DNA from: Ascaphus truei
Lineage: Eukaryota > Chordata > Amphibia > Anura > Ascaphidae
Length of the DNA stretch: 64,000 bases
Reading direction: 5' to 3'
Assembly: GCA_036426205.1 (NCBI GenBank)
Contig: CM071573.1
Span: forward strand, 42,180,106 to 42,244,105
Within the stretch, counting starts at the first letter, position 1. Every line of letters starts with the position of its first letter. Of this stretch, positions 1 to 8,446 are shown one piece after another. The notes beneath the pieces were generated by a model. The model did not search any database and was not told where the DNA came from. It saw only the letters and a list, made by a program, of their open reading frames with translations. The position numbers and the translations under genes are program-made.

Positions 1-2
<2 letters not shown>

Positions 3-47
<45 letters not shown>
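3..47. repeat. (TA)n microsatellite
   Basis: Uninterrupted TA dinucleotide run at the window edge, probably continuing to the left. It lies in the NRAP intron upstream of the first exon seen here. Confidence 0.95.
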
Positions 48-49
<2 letters not shown>

Positions 50-228
50 GGCCACTGACAAGGGGGAAGAGCCGGGACAACTGTCCCAGGCCGGCCAGCG
101 CTGGCAGTTGGACCCGGCCAGAGGTTGGCTTCTGACTTCCCTGCCCTGCTGTCCCCCAGCAACAGGCCTTTCTCCTCTGATGTGGCCCAGCCTGCATATA
201 AGCCCCACCCCTACACATGCGCAGTCCC
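48..228. other. GC-rich repeat fragment in NRAP intron
   Basis: GC-rich stretch beginning GGGGCCACTGACAAGGGG. It resembles in composition and wording the inner flank of the hAT element at 21916-23235 (GGGGCCCGGGACAAATG) and leads straight into a G-rich minisatellite, as that element does. No gene seen. A decayed element of the same kind is my inference. Confidence 0.35.
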
Positions 229-540
229 CCTCCCCAATGTGTGTGTGTGTATTGGGGAGGCGGGTTATTTTGTGTATTGGGGGAGGGGGGCTATTTTATG
301 TATTGGGGGAGGTTGGGCTATTTTATTCATTGGAGAAGGTGGGGTTATGGGTATTGGGAGGGTGATTATTATGCATTTGTGGAGGGGGGTTGTGTTTTTG
401 GGAGGGAGGGTTATATATATTGGGGGGGTGTTATGTGTATTGAGGGATGGATTATTATGTGTATTGGGGGAGGGGGTTATGTGTATTGGGGGGTTTAGTG
501 TGTGTGTATTGGGGTGGGGCAGGTTAGTGTATGTACTGCA
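229..540. repeat. G-rich minisatellite, unit near TGTGTATTGGGGGAGGGGG
   Basis: About ten degenerate units of roughly 24-30 bp, each with GTGTATTGGGG followed by a GGGG/TTAT-rich tail. The same array resumes at 933-1005 after an inserted element. Long low-complexity frames across it (125-682) are not taken as genes. Confidence 0.85.
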
Positions 541-932
541 CCGACACACTTTATTCGAGCAAATACCCGGTATGTACCTGGCAGATACCTGGAATGCGCC
601 ACTCCTAACCTCTGACAAGCCCCGTTGCATTTGCCTTCCCAGCCTGGGTTCATGCCTGGCTGATGGGCGGCTGATCTGTTAAATGATAATGATTAGGATT
701 TAATAGGCTGCAATGCTTCGCGTGTCTACCAGATGGCATAAATTCATGAATTGTAATGCAGTTTATATATATATACTGTGCAGTATTGCAGCCAGCGGGA
801 ATAAAATGCTTCAATCCCTGCTTGGAAAATAACTCAATGTACTCGGGCAGAAAACAGTCACAAACCTCAATACACCCGGGTATACCCGAATTCGTGGGAC
901 TAGCCAAGCTCGAATAAAGTGTGTCGCCAGTG
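541..932. mobile_element. MITE with CGACACACTTTATTCGAG terminal inverted repeats
   Basis: The 18-mer CGACACACTTTATTCGAG at 542-559 is repeated exactly in reverse complement near 910-927. The right end reads GTGTGTCGCCAGTG, so the full terminus may be CACTGGCGACACAC. The element interrupts the minisatellite, which has similar sequence on both sides. The superfamily is not settled; the CAC start would allow a CACTA or Chapaev relative. Confidence 0.7.
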
Positions 933-1005
933 TATTGGGAGAGGGGAGTTATTGAGTGTGTGCGGGAGAGAGTTAGGGGTGGAGGTGTAGGAGAGAGAGG
1001 TGGAT
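933..1005. repeat. Right remainder of the interrupted minisatellite
   Basis: Repeats GTGTATTGGGAGAGGGG and GTGTGNGGGAGAG-type units like those at 229-540, on the far side of the inserted MITE. Confidence 0.6.
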
Positions 1006-1104
1006 GTGATTACATGATGATCCGAGCACATTCCACATGCTGATACACGTAAATATCCATTAGATCCAACACATTACATCTACACTCATTTACTTACTTT
1101 CCAG

Positions 1105-1254
1105 GTCAAATACAAATCCGATTTGAACTGGATGAAAGGAATCGGCTGGACTCCTCCAGGCTATTACAAAGTAGAACTTGCTCGGAGGGCTGCTGAGTTA
1201 GCGAACGCAGAGGGCACGGATCCACGTCTCGCTTCCGAATCTGATCAATCAACA
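1105..1254 (+). CDS. NRAP: NRAP penultimate coding exon
   Basis: Acceptor TTACTTTCCAG ends at 1104; donor GTATGT starts at 1255. The 150 bases are 50 full codons, phase 0 at both ends. YKSDLNWMKGIGW is the nebulin-family linker; the end, rich in Glu, Ser and Asp, is less conserved. Confidence 0.9.
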
Positions 1255-2428
1255 GTATGTAGCATATAACAGACTTACCTTATAGAATGACAGAGAATGA
1301 AGTGGGGGAGTCAGAATTCAGTCTGCATGGAAATATTACACATTTATGCTCGACTCTTTGGGGTATTAGGAGATTGTGCTAAACTAGTTGCCCTTTAATC
1401 TCACATAACAACTGAACTCTAAGAAGATGCCAAAATAAAAACTGATATTCTTTTATAAGCGCAAAGTTTCTGCGCAATTTCCCTTTAAATGGTCACGATT
1501 TTCAATCTGACCACTGGTACCAATTATTAAGAAGACTGTAAAAAAAATGTCATGAATCTAATTATTATGTGTCAGTTTACTTTCAATATAACGAACTTGT
1601 TTTTCTAGTCTAATAACACCAACTCAAACACGGGGGTCCGGTCTGTGTAAAAATGTGATGGGAGAGAGATGTTAAAGCGGCAATCCCAGCATGCAATTGT
1701 TTTGGCGATTTTCTTTTTAACACACTCATTTCAGCTCCGGGGATCCCTTGCTTCCGGAGGTACTTACCTCTGCAGTAGGTGCCGGTAGCCGCTCTGTTCG
1801 GCTAGAAGGGTTCATATTATGGTGGAGTTTCGAAGCTCACATGCCCTGCGGGCCAATAGGAAGCCGCGAAGTCATCAGTTTGGGTTCCTATTGGCCTGTG
1901 TGATGCAGGAACTATTAACCCCAGTAAGCACAGCCGGGGCTGCTACTGGCACCCCATATGGAGACCTGTATCTCTGGAAGCAGGGGGTCCCCGGAGCTGA
2001 CATAAATGGGGTACAGCACCGGAGACCCCCTGCTTCAATCCGCTGTTAAAAAATATATATTTTTTAAATTGCCCCTTGACTTGCTCCTTTAAAACTAATA
2101 AAACTATATATTATCGTAATAACTTTTCTAAATGTGTATAGTGCGCACTGCAGTATATTCACTCCACATACTAATTGTCAATGAAACTGACAATAACATT
2201 ATTTATGAATATATGTTACAAACACTGTCACAGTTCTCAACGTTCATGCATGCGCTAAAGCTTAGAACTTTTTAATACATTTAAAAATCACTGCCATACT
2301 GTAAGTTTAATTACATTTTATTTTATTGCTTTCAGGACCCGAGGTCTTTACAGCAAAACAGTGTAAACATGGACGCTTCTGAGATCCTCCAAGTGAAACG
2401 GAGAAAAATGTTACCCATAAAGAAATGA
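1105..2428 (+). CDS. NRAP: Nebulin-related anchoring protein, 3' end (two last coding exons, partial)
   Basis: The join 1105-1254 plus 2336-2428 encodes 80 residues and a TGA stop. NRAP is a LIM and nebulin-repeat protein that anchors actin at myotendinous junctions and intercalated discs and acts in myofibril assembly. Exon one opens with VKYKSDLNWMKGIGW, the linker motif of nebulin super-repeats. The tail ends ASEILQVKRRKMLPIKK with no SH3 domain, which argues for NRAP over nebulin and nebulette. Both junctions are GT/AG and phase 0, and AATAAA follows the stop by 67 bases. It is convergent with HABP2, as in human. The rest of the gene lies left of the window. Family is sure from motif; paralogue choice rests on the missing SH3 and on synteny. 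Confidence 0.85.
1255..2335 (+). other. NRAP: Last NRAP intron, with a possible decayed MITE
   Basis: Donor GTATGT, acceptor TTGCTTTCAG. Between about 1668 and 2086 the sequence starts TTAAAGCGGCAATCC and ends GCTCCTTTAAAA, a weak inverted pair around a GC-richer core that contains CCAATAGGAAGC and its complement. This may be an old TTAA-type MITE. The 76-codon frame inside it shows nothing gene-like. Confidence 0.5.
2336..2428 (+). CDS. NRAP: NRAP terminal coding exon
   Basis: Acceptor TTTCAG ends at 2335. Thirty codons starting DPRSLQQNSVNMDASEI end in a basic tail (KRRKMLPIKK) and TGA at 2426-2428. No SH3 sequence follows. Confidence 0.85.
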   Translation, partial: DPRSLQQNSVNMDASEILQVKRRKMLPIKK

Positions 2429-2494
2429 AAGCTGCTAAAATTAGGGCATTAAAAATGGAGTATTGCTGCCAGCATTTTTATTTCATAGATCATT

Positions 2495-2500
2495 AATAAA
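2495..2500 (+). terminator. NRAP: NRAP poly(A) signal AATAAA
   Basis: Canonical AATAAA, 67 bases after the NRAP stop codon and the first one in the 3' UTR. Confidence 0.75.
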
Positions 2501-2618
2501 TGCCCTATAATTGTTATCCAGGAGGCACAAGGTTGACTATACTGTACATTATCCCAGCCCAGATGCAGTGGTTTAGTTGGCTTGGTTAGTATATATAACT
2601 ACCTTTCAACGGCTAATG

Positions 2619-2895
2619 CAGTGGTACACAAACTGGGGGGTTATCTGCAAGAGGCTCGGGGTTTACAGAGACCTTAAATTAAGTGCTGGGGAAGCGGCGA
2701 AGGCCTCTGTAAACTTCACTTACCGTGGTTCAGCCGGCTTCTGCAGACATGTCGCCATGGCAACGTGGCGTCAAATGATGCCGCGGGGTCATGTGATGGC
2801 GCGTTGCTTTGGCAACGTGACATCATGACGTCCAGACGCGCGGAGGGGAGGACAGCCGGCAGGGGGGCGCAAGGGGAAAAGATTGCGCTCCTCTG
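2619..2895. mobile_element. hAT-type MITE (CAGTGGTACACAAACT end)
   Basis: Begins CAGTGGTACACAAACTGGGG and ends CTCCTCTG. The flanks GGCTAATG (2611-2618) and AGCTAATG (2896-2903) match at 7 of 8 positions, an 8-bp target duplication as hAT elements make. The GC-rich inside shares GCCGCGGGGTCATGTGA with the element at 3521-3801. Short frame at 2577-2828 is spurious. Confidence 0.75.
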
Positions 2896-3244
2896 AGCTA
2901 ATGTATCAATGACAAAAACTGCCTGGGCTTCCTATTGTCAACTCTTTGTGTTAGAGGCGATAATGCATTGAATTGCAAGGATAATAATGCCATCATTTTG
3001 TGTGGATACAAAGTATAGTTACATTTATATGTAAATGTTACAATGTTTCAGTGCTAGAGGACTGACAGGATCAGCGTTGTACTAGAAAACATTAACTAAA
3101 GATTTTCTCTCATCTGTAGAATGTTACACTGTTTGTATTGAATAAACTACTGAAGGTGACTCTTGACTTCCATAAAGTACTATTTTTTTTCAAACTACAG
3201 TATCAGACCAGCACTAAGCAAAAAGCCTTGCACGGTAACTAAGA

Positions 3245-3483
3245 CTGGGCGCTCAATTCCAGTCCTCATGCCCCCCTCCCCCCCCCCCCCAGGGTCAGGT
3301 TTTCAGGATATCCCAGCTTCAGCACAGGTGGCTCAGAGGCTCAGTCAGCAAGGACTGATTGAGCGACCTGTGCTGAAGCAGGGAGTGATTGAGCCACCTG
3401 TGCTGAAGCTGGGATATCTGGAAAACCTGACCTGTTGAGGGGGGGGGGGCGGTGGGCTTGAGGACTGGAGTTGAGCACCCCTG
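3245..3483. mobile_element. Palindromic hAT MITE, CCAGTCCTCAAGGGC family
   Basis: Member of an eight-copy family in this window. Its halves are inverted copies: AGGTCAGGTTTTCAGGATAT on the left, the complement on the right. The centre repeats TGATTGAGCCACCTGTGCTG. The left end is decayed (CTGGGCGCTCAATTCCAG) and no clear target duplication is seen. Confidence 0.75.
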
Positions 3484-3520
3484 CCTGTTCAGGGGTAATC
3501 CCATACTGCATTATGTAGAG

Positions 3521-3801
3521 CAGGGGTGCCCAAACTTCTGTTGCTGCGCCCCCCTGATTGCTCTCCCCCAGTGCGGTGCCCCCCTTACCTTTGTGCCGCG
3601 GGGTCATGTGACATCATGCATGTGAACATGCTGTGTCATTTGACATTGCGTTGCCATGGCGATGTGTCACCGAAGCCAGCTGTATCACGGTAAGTTGAGT
3701 TGCAGTCCCCCGGCCTTTGATTTAAATGCTTTGAGGGAAGAGCGCGGGGCCTCTGCAATCGCTGCGCCCCCCCCCCCGCCGAAAAATCTCACGCCTCTCT
3801 G
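3521..3801. mobile_element. hAT-type MITE (CAGGGGTGCCCAAACTT end)
   Basis: Starts CAGGGGTGCCCAAACTTC and ends ACGCCTCTCTG. Flanks ATGTAGAG (3513-3520) and ATGTGGAG (3802-3809) match 7 of 8, an 8-bp duplication. Contains several poly-C runs. Confidence 0.75.
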
Positions 3802-3959
3802 ATGTGGAGACTTGTTTTAACTGGTCATATGGAAGGTATTCAATGGAAGTAATCCTATAAGTGGCAGACAGCTTTTAATTGCCGTTGCCCAGTGGCTAAG
3901 GCCTTTTCCTCTGAAATGCAGTGCAGGCTCTGTGTGAGCTTCAAATTGACACAAATTAG

Positions 3960-4085
3960 CCCTTATTCTGTAAGGTGTGAAAGCACAGGTGACGTGCTAA
4001 ATGCATGAAAAGCCCCATTAAAGTCAATGCGACATCTCATGCCATAGCACGTTATCTGCGCTATCACACCTTACAGAATAAAGGC
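3960..4085. mobile_element. Short MITE with 20-bp terminal inverted repeats
   Basis: CCTTATTCTGTAAGGTGTG at the left end is matched by CACACCTTACAGAATAAAGG at the right; the middle also pairs in part. Superfamily not determined. Confidence 0.65.
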
Positions 4086-4138
4086 CTACGCCTCAATCAC
4101 TCGTTGAGCCGCTTGTATAGTGCCGCTTTCACTAGCAC

Positions 4139-4348
4139 CTGTATAAGAATACTATGCTATTAATATTCGTCAGTGTTGCGATTCTGAACCTCCCTCCAGC
4201 CCAGCGGAAGTTTATTCTGGTGGGTTTGTCTTAACCATTTCAGTGCAAGAAAGTACTGAAATATGTCCTATATAATCCAAATTCTTAATTTCATCAGTTG
4301 ACAGAAATGAGAATAGAAGAGAGAAGAATTGGGAGTGTAGATAGTGTA
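4139..4348 (+). repeat. Segmental direct repeat, copy 1
   Basis: About 200 bp (TATAAGAATACTATGCTATT through GGGAGTGTAGATAG) recurs at 4884-5070 in the same orientation, about 745 bp away, with roughly 85% identity by eye. An old local duplication. No reading frame is conserved between the copies. Confidence 0.75.
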
Positions 4349-4383
4349 TACATACATACATACATACATACATACATACATAC
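4349..4383. repeat. (CATA)n microsatellite
   Basis: About nine CATA units directly after copy 1 of the segmental repeat. Confidence 0.9.
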
Positions 4384-4567
4384 AGTTAGCTCAGACCTAC
4401 CGCTATAACGGAATTTATTAGTGACACTATATAACTTTAAATACCTTTATGGAGGATGGTGCTAGGGAAAGGAAATTAGCCATACATTTATGGAAAATAA
4501 ATCCAAAAACCCTGCTCTCCCACCCAAACTGGCTTGCAATTTCTTAGGGGAATTCTAAATTTTGATC

Positions 4568-4764
4568 CTTAGGCTGCACTTATGGTGCCAGTGCCAGCGA
4601 CGTCGCATCAAAACAAATGCATTTCCGCCGTTGCGTGCGCTTATAGTAAGCGCGACGCGACGGTGCGACGGCTTGGTCGCGATCACTGGAAGTCATCTCA
4701 ATTTGATTATTCCAGCGACTGCAGCCTGACGTCACCGTCACGGGCACTATAAGCGTAGCCTAAG
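4568..4764. mobile_element. MITE with CTTAGGCTGCACTTATGGTGCC-like ends
   Basis: Left end CTTAGGCTGCACTTATGG and right end ACTATAAGCGTAGCCTAAG form a 22-bp inverted repeat with few mismatches. The core is rich in CpG (GCGACGCGACGGTGCGACGG). TTA/TAA at the borders would suit a PIF/Harbinger element, but this is not proven. Confidence 0.65.
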
Positions 4765-4883
4765 TCTTAAAAACAAGGGTGTCATTTAGTTGCATCTTTT
4801 GATAAAACAATTATTCAAGTCTGCTAACCCAGCCAAGGTAAAGTCAATTTTAGCAGATACCTACACTGAATGCATAATCTGTC

Positions 4884-5070
4884 TTATACAAGAATACTAT
4901 ATTATTAATATTCATCAAAGTTACAATTCTGAACCTCCCTGCAGCCCAGAGGAAGTTTATTCTGTTGGGTGGACTTAAATAACCATTTCAGTGCAAGAAA
5001 GAAATGAAATTTCCCTCTACACCTGATGAGAAGAGGCGAGAAGAAATGGGAGTGTAGATAGGGTAGAGAG
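4884..5070 (+). repeat. Segmental direct repeat, copy 2
   Basis: Second copy of 4139-4348, sharing GTTATTCTGTTGGG-type wording, CCATTTCAGTGCAAGAAAG and GGGAGTGTAGATAG. Confidence 0.75.
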
Positions 5071-6060
5071 AAGGAACAATACTGTACAGGTAGATAAATG
5101 AGCGAGAGAGAAGCAGGGCTATATACTGTAGGGATAGAATGTAACAGAAAGTACAATGACAGAGATGCATTGGGGTGGAGGGGAAGATCTAAATGAGGAG
5201 TCTTCAAGAAGAGAGAGGAGCCGGCCAGAGAAAGACCATGAGGTCACAGGAAACAGCCAAAAAAGAAGAAGTCACAACAAATAAACAGGAATGTAGTAAG
5301 CCATGGACAACTTCACTGCAAAACATCATCAAGAACATTGCTTTCAAGCACTGTGCAGCCATACCAATGTCATCAATGTTTAGTTTTCTTCTGTCTGTGC
5401 TCATCGGCATCTCATTAGGAGAAAGAGGTTTACAAGCCACAGCAATGATGTGCCACTCTGTGCGACAGTGCATGCTACTAGTGGTACTCCGAGCACTGAC
5501 TGAGAACCACGGCTCCTTCTCTGCCATCTGTACAACATTACTACAATTCTCTGCTAAGCTTGAGATGAAAACTTGCCCAATGAGTTGAAATACTGATTTC
5601 TGCAGAAACCCCCATCAGTTTACATCTGACACTGGAGCTATAATAGAAATTTTATGGCTGGTAATTATAATTGTAATCATAGATTAAAAAAAGATGTTTT
5701 AAGCAAAAAATGTATCGTTTATTTACTGAAGAAGGGTATCTCTCTGATCAACGTGCTCTCTTGGGTTGTCTGCATTTCAATACCATCTGGAGCCTCAGTA
5801 TTGCTACGTTGCCTCATAATATAATAACTGTATGTTTGGCAGGACACTATTACATTATTTTGCCATGCTTTCCAATTATTATAATACAAAAATATAGTTA
5901 TAGCACATTACAATATACCTTTGTGGCACCCGAATATATATTGTTGTAGCACTCTACTATATATTGTTGAAACCCTCCACTGTATATTGTTGTAGCACGG
6001 CACTATGCATCTACAGTAAAATATCATAGCATGCAAAAAATACAAAAAGATGAAAGAGAT
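5071..6060. other. Intergenic, no gene recognised
   Basis: AT-rich spacer between NRAP and HABP2. A 131-codon frame at 5193-5588 (+) overlaps a 107-codon frame on the other strand; neither has a known motif or splice context, and I do not call them. At about 5930-6000 the phrase TATATTGTTGTAGCAC recurs about three times at a 25-30 bp period, a small decayed tandem repeat. Confidence 0.6.
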
Positions 6061-6380
6061 ACTAGATCCTGGTGCACAGAGAAGACCTCAATGTCACTAA
6101 ATGTTCAACAATGTCCGAAGTCCAAGCACTGTGCTGAGTGAAGGTGAAAGAAACGGCGCTAGCTCTATTAGTGTGCACTTGTGTTATACAGTGAGTTAAT
6201 AATAAAATCAAATGATTATAAAACTTTGTGACGTGATTAAATAACGTGCAAAACGATATAAATGAGTTCAAACCCCCTGCTCAAAACCCAGCTGGTGGGG
6301 ACTGGTTTCACTAGTCCCACAAATCTTCACTCTCCAACTGCAATCCAGGGGGAGCATAAAGGGAAATAGAACAGAAAACA

Positions 6381-6754
6381 AAAAACAATCTAAGTGCAGA
6401 CAGTTTTTAAAAAGGGTGTATGAATTTATGTTCTGTCTTGGCTCCTATGTGTTGCCTACTTACAAGATGTAAGTCAAAAACGAGCGGTTTTGACACACAA
6501 TGGTCTCTGCTAGGAGGATTTCTTAACCAGGTAGTGGGATCTCCAACTCTCAGCTCAGCAGCAGTGTATATGTAAAAGAAATGATACCATAGTGCAGACC
6601 AGTAACAATAAAAAACTCGACTTTATAGGGTAAAAATAAACACTTACAATAAAAACAAGTGGTTAAGGCATGTATCACACTGATTGTGATTGAGGAGAGA
6701 AAATGGTTAGCTCCAGGCTCACCCGCCTCCTCCGGTGTGACTGCGTGTGGACCA
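6381..6754 (+). repeat. Large inverted repeat, left arm (374 bp)
   Basis: Nearly exact reverse complement of 7652-8025. Outer edge AAAAACAATCT, inner edge GTGTGGACCA. I found about three mismatches along the arm. The 14-mer CGAAGTCCAAGCAC stands at 6116-6129 on this side and directly against the outer edge of the other arm (8026-8039), in the same orientation. Confidence 0.9.
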
Positions 6755-7651
6755 TATATGACGGAGCTCCCCCACTCTTATATATTTTTGAAGTACCACA
6801 CTGTACAATCTGTGGTAAGAGATTAATTGTATATTTTTTTATATATCAATTGTGATTGTCATGCCCCCATAGTCCTGTCACGGGAAATATTCTCTCCCCC
6901 TAAAAAACATACCCATGCCCTTTAAACTCTTCCCTGGTGGGCTATATTATAATATAGATCACATTACAGAAATTAAGTCTGCCTTAAACCTGTCCCACTT
7001 GGAAACTATTCTAACTACACTACTATGAGCCTAAATTCTTAGTGCAAAGAAATAAAACATCATTCTAGCATCAATTATCTAATTGGACCACCCTTCCCTC
7101 TAAACATAGAGAATTATTTGTTCCTTTTACCCCACATGGTGTGGTTAATGACAGGTTAAACCATGCCAAACCACATAAAGATATTTAGGATTCCACTCCT
7201 GTTGAAAAATGAGCTCCCTTATATATATGGATACAAAAATAGTGCAGACCAATCGATTTTACAAGTGTTTTATTGATTAATTAATTAAAAACCAATTATG
7301 GAAGGTATATAGAGATAGTTGAGAGGAGGGGGCGGTACACTCCTGAGGAAGCCACACACCTGCCGAAACGCGTAGAGTGGTAGCCGCCCTGAGAGGAGAG
7401 AGGAGAGATCTGGGAGCTGACACTCACACAGCCGCGACCGGAAGTGACGCATCGAGACTAAGCGGAAGTGACGCATCGGAGCAAGCAAGGCGGGACCATC
7501 GACCGGTGAGAGAGCTGGAGTCCAAGTCCTCTGCAGCACCTGTATACACCCAGCAAAGGGAGCCGAATAGCCCACACAAGAGGGTATCTACGAGGGGACT
7601 AGACCGGCGAGACAGCGATCACCAGCGGAGGTGAAAGGTCACAGAGAGCGG
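6755..7651. mobile_element. Spacer of the 1.65 kb palindromic element
   Basis: 897 bp between the two arms. The left part is AT-rich without clear features. The right part is GC-richer and carries a hammerhead-like motif (7330-7389), then two GGAAGTGACGCATCG repeats (7440-7475). The frames at 7285-7634 show no known domain. Regarded with the arms as one palindromic mobile element of unknown class. Confidence 0.55.
7330..7389 (+). ncRNA. Hammerhead-ribozyme-like motif
   Basis: Core CTGAGGA at 7343-7349 fits the hammerhead consensus CUGANGA. GAAA stands at 7365-7368, then the palindrome ACGCGT and A7374, giving a GUA cleavage triplet. Stem I is strong: CACTC (7338-7342) pairs with GAGTG (7375-7379), and GGGCGG (7330-7335) with CCGCCC (7384-7389). 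Stem II (7350-7364) pairs poorly. The very short, self-complementary stem III resembles hammerheads of Penelope-like elements and retrozymes, thought to act as dimers. Activity is not shown. Confidence 0.5.
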
Positions 7652-8025
7652 TGGTCCACACGCAGTCACACCGGAGGAGGCGGGTGAGCCTGGAGCTAAC
7701 CATTTTCTCTCCTCAATCACAATCAGTGTGATACATGCATTAACCACTTGTTTTTATTGTAAGTGTTTATTTTTACCCTATAAAGTCGAGTTTTTTATTG
7801 TTACTGGTCTGCACTATGGTATCATTTCTTTTACATATACACTGCTGCTGAGCTGAGAGTTGGAGATCCCACTACCTGGTTAAGAAATCCTCCTAGCAGA
7901 GACCATTGTGTGTCAAAACCGCTCGTGTTTGACTTACATCTTGTAAGTAGGCAACACATAGGAGCCAAGACAGAACATAAATTCATACACCCTTTTTAAA
8001 AATTGTCTGCACTTAGATTGTTTTT
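7652..8025 (-). repeat. Large inverted repeat, right arm (374 bp)
   Basis: Reverse complement of 6381-6754 at about 99% identity. It ends AGATTGTTTTT at 8025, followed at once by CGAAGTCCAAGCAC, which also occurs at 6116-6129. Confidence 0.9.
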
Positions 8026-8220
8026 CGAAGTCCAAGCACCACATTTGTTTTTAAGCACAGCGCCCGGACATTCATTTTATTTTTGTGCACCCTACTTACT
8101 ATTTAAGTGCCTGTTTTTTTTTTTTTTTTTACAATTATTGCCCAAAGAGATATAATTGAGTGGAAATGTAGTTTTCTGCCAACTGCAGCCAGACTTTACC
8201 AGCCTCTCTTTGTTAAACAT

Positions 8221-8226
8221 TTTATT
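8221..8226 (-). terminator. HABP2: HABP2 poly(A) signal AATAAA
   Basis: TTTATT on the + strand, so AATAAA on the - strand, 56 bases beyond the HABP2 stop codon. Confidence 0.75.
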
Positions 8227-8281
8227 CTTATAGTTTACACCTTACAGTAACCAGCAAACAATGAAAATACCAATGTTTTTG

Positions 8282-8446
8282 CTAGGAATTTGCTCTCATA
8301 TTACTTTGAATCCACGGTACAAATCTGTACACGTGATTGTACACGCCAGGCTTGTCTTTAACTCCACATTGCTCTCCCCAGCTAACCACTCCAGCAACTT
8401 GATACACGCCATTCTTCTCACAGGCGAGGGGTCCCCCAGAGTCACC
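8282..8446 (-). CDS. HABP2: HABP2 exon 13: catalytic Ser, C-terminus, stop
   Basis: Acceptor TTGTTTTATTGTAG, then [20 protein letters not shown] with Ser502. It continues VVSWGEQCG, the strand lining the primary specificity pocket, and ends [11 protein letters not shown] before TAG at 8282-8284. 55 codons, phase 0. Confidence 0.95.
   Translation of the reverse strand, partial: GDSGGPLACEKNGVYQVAGVVSWGEQCGVKDKPGVYNHVYRFVPWIQSNMRANS

Noticed and set aside
1105..2428. Nebulin or nebulette instead of NRAP
   Set aside because: Both end in an SH3 domain; this protein stops soon after the repeat region and neighbours HABP2.
5193..5588. 131-codon frame between NRAP and HABP2
   Set aside because: No family motif, an equally long frame on the other strand, no splice or poly(A) context tied to it.
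7377..7634. 85-codon frame in the palindromic element
   Set aside because: Starts inside the ribozyme-like motif and lacks any known motif.
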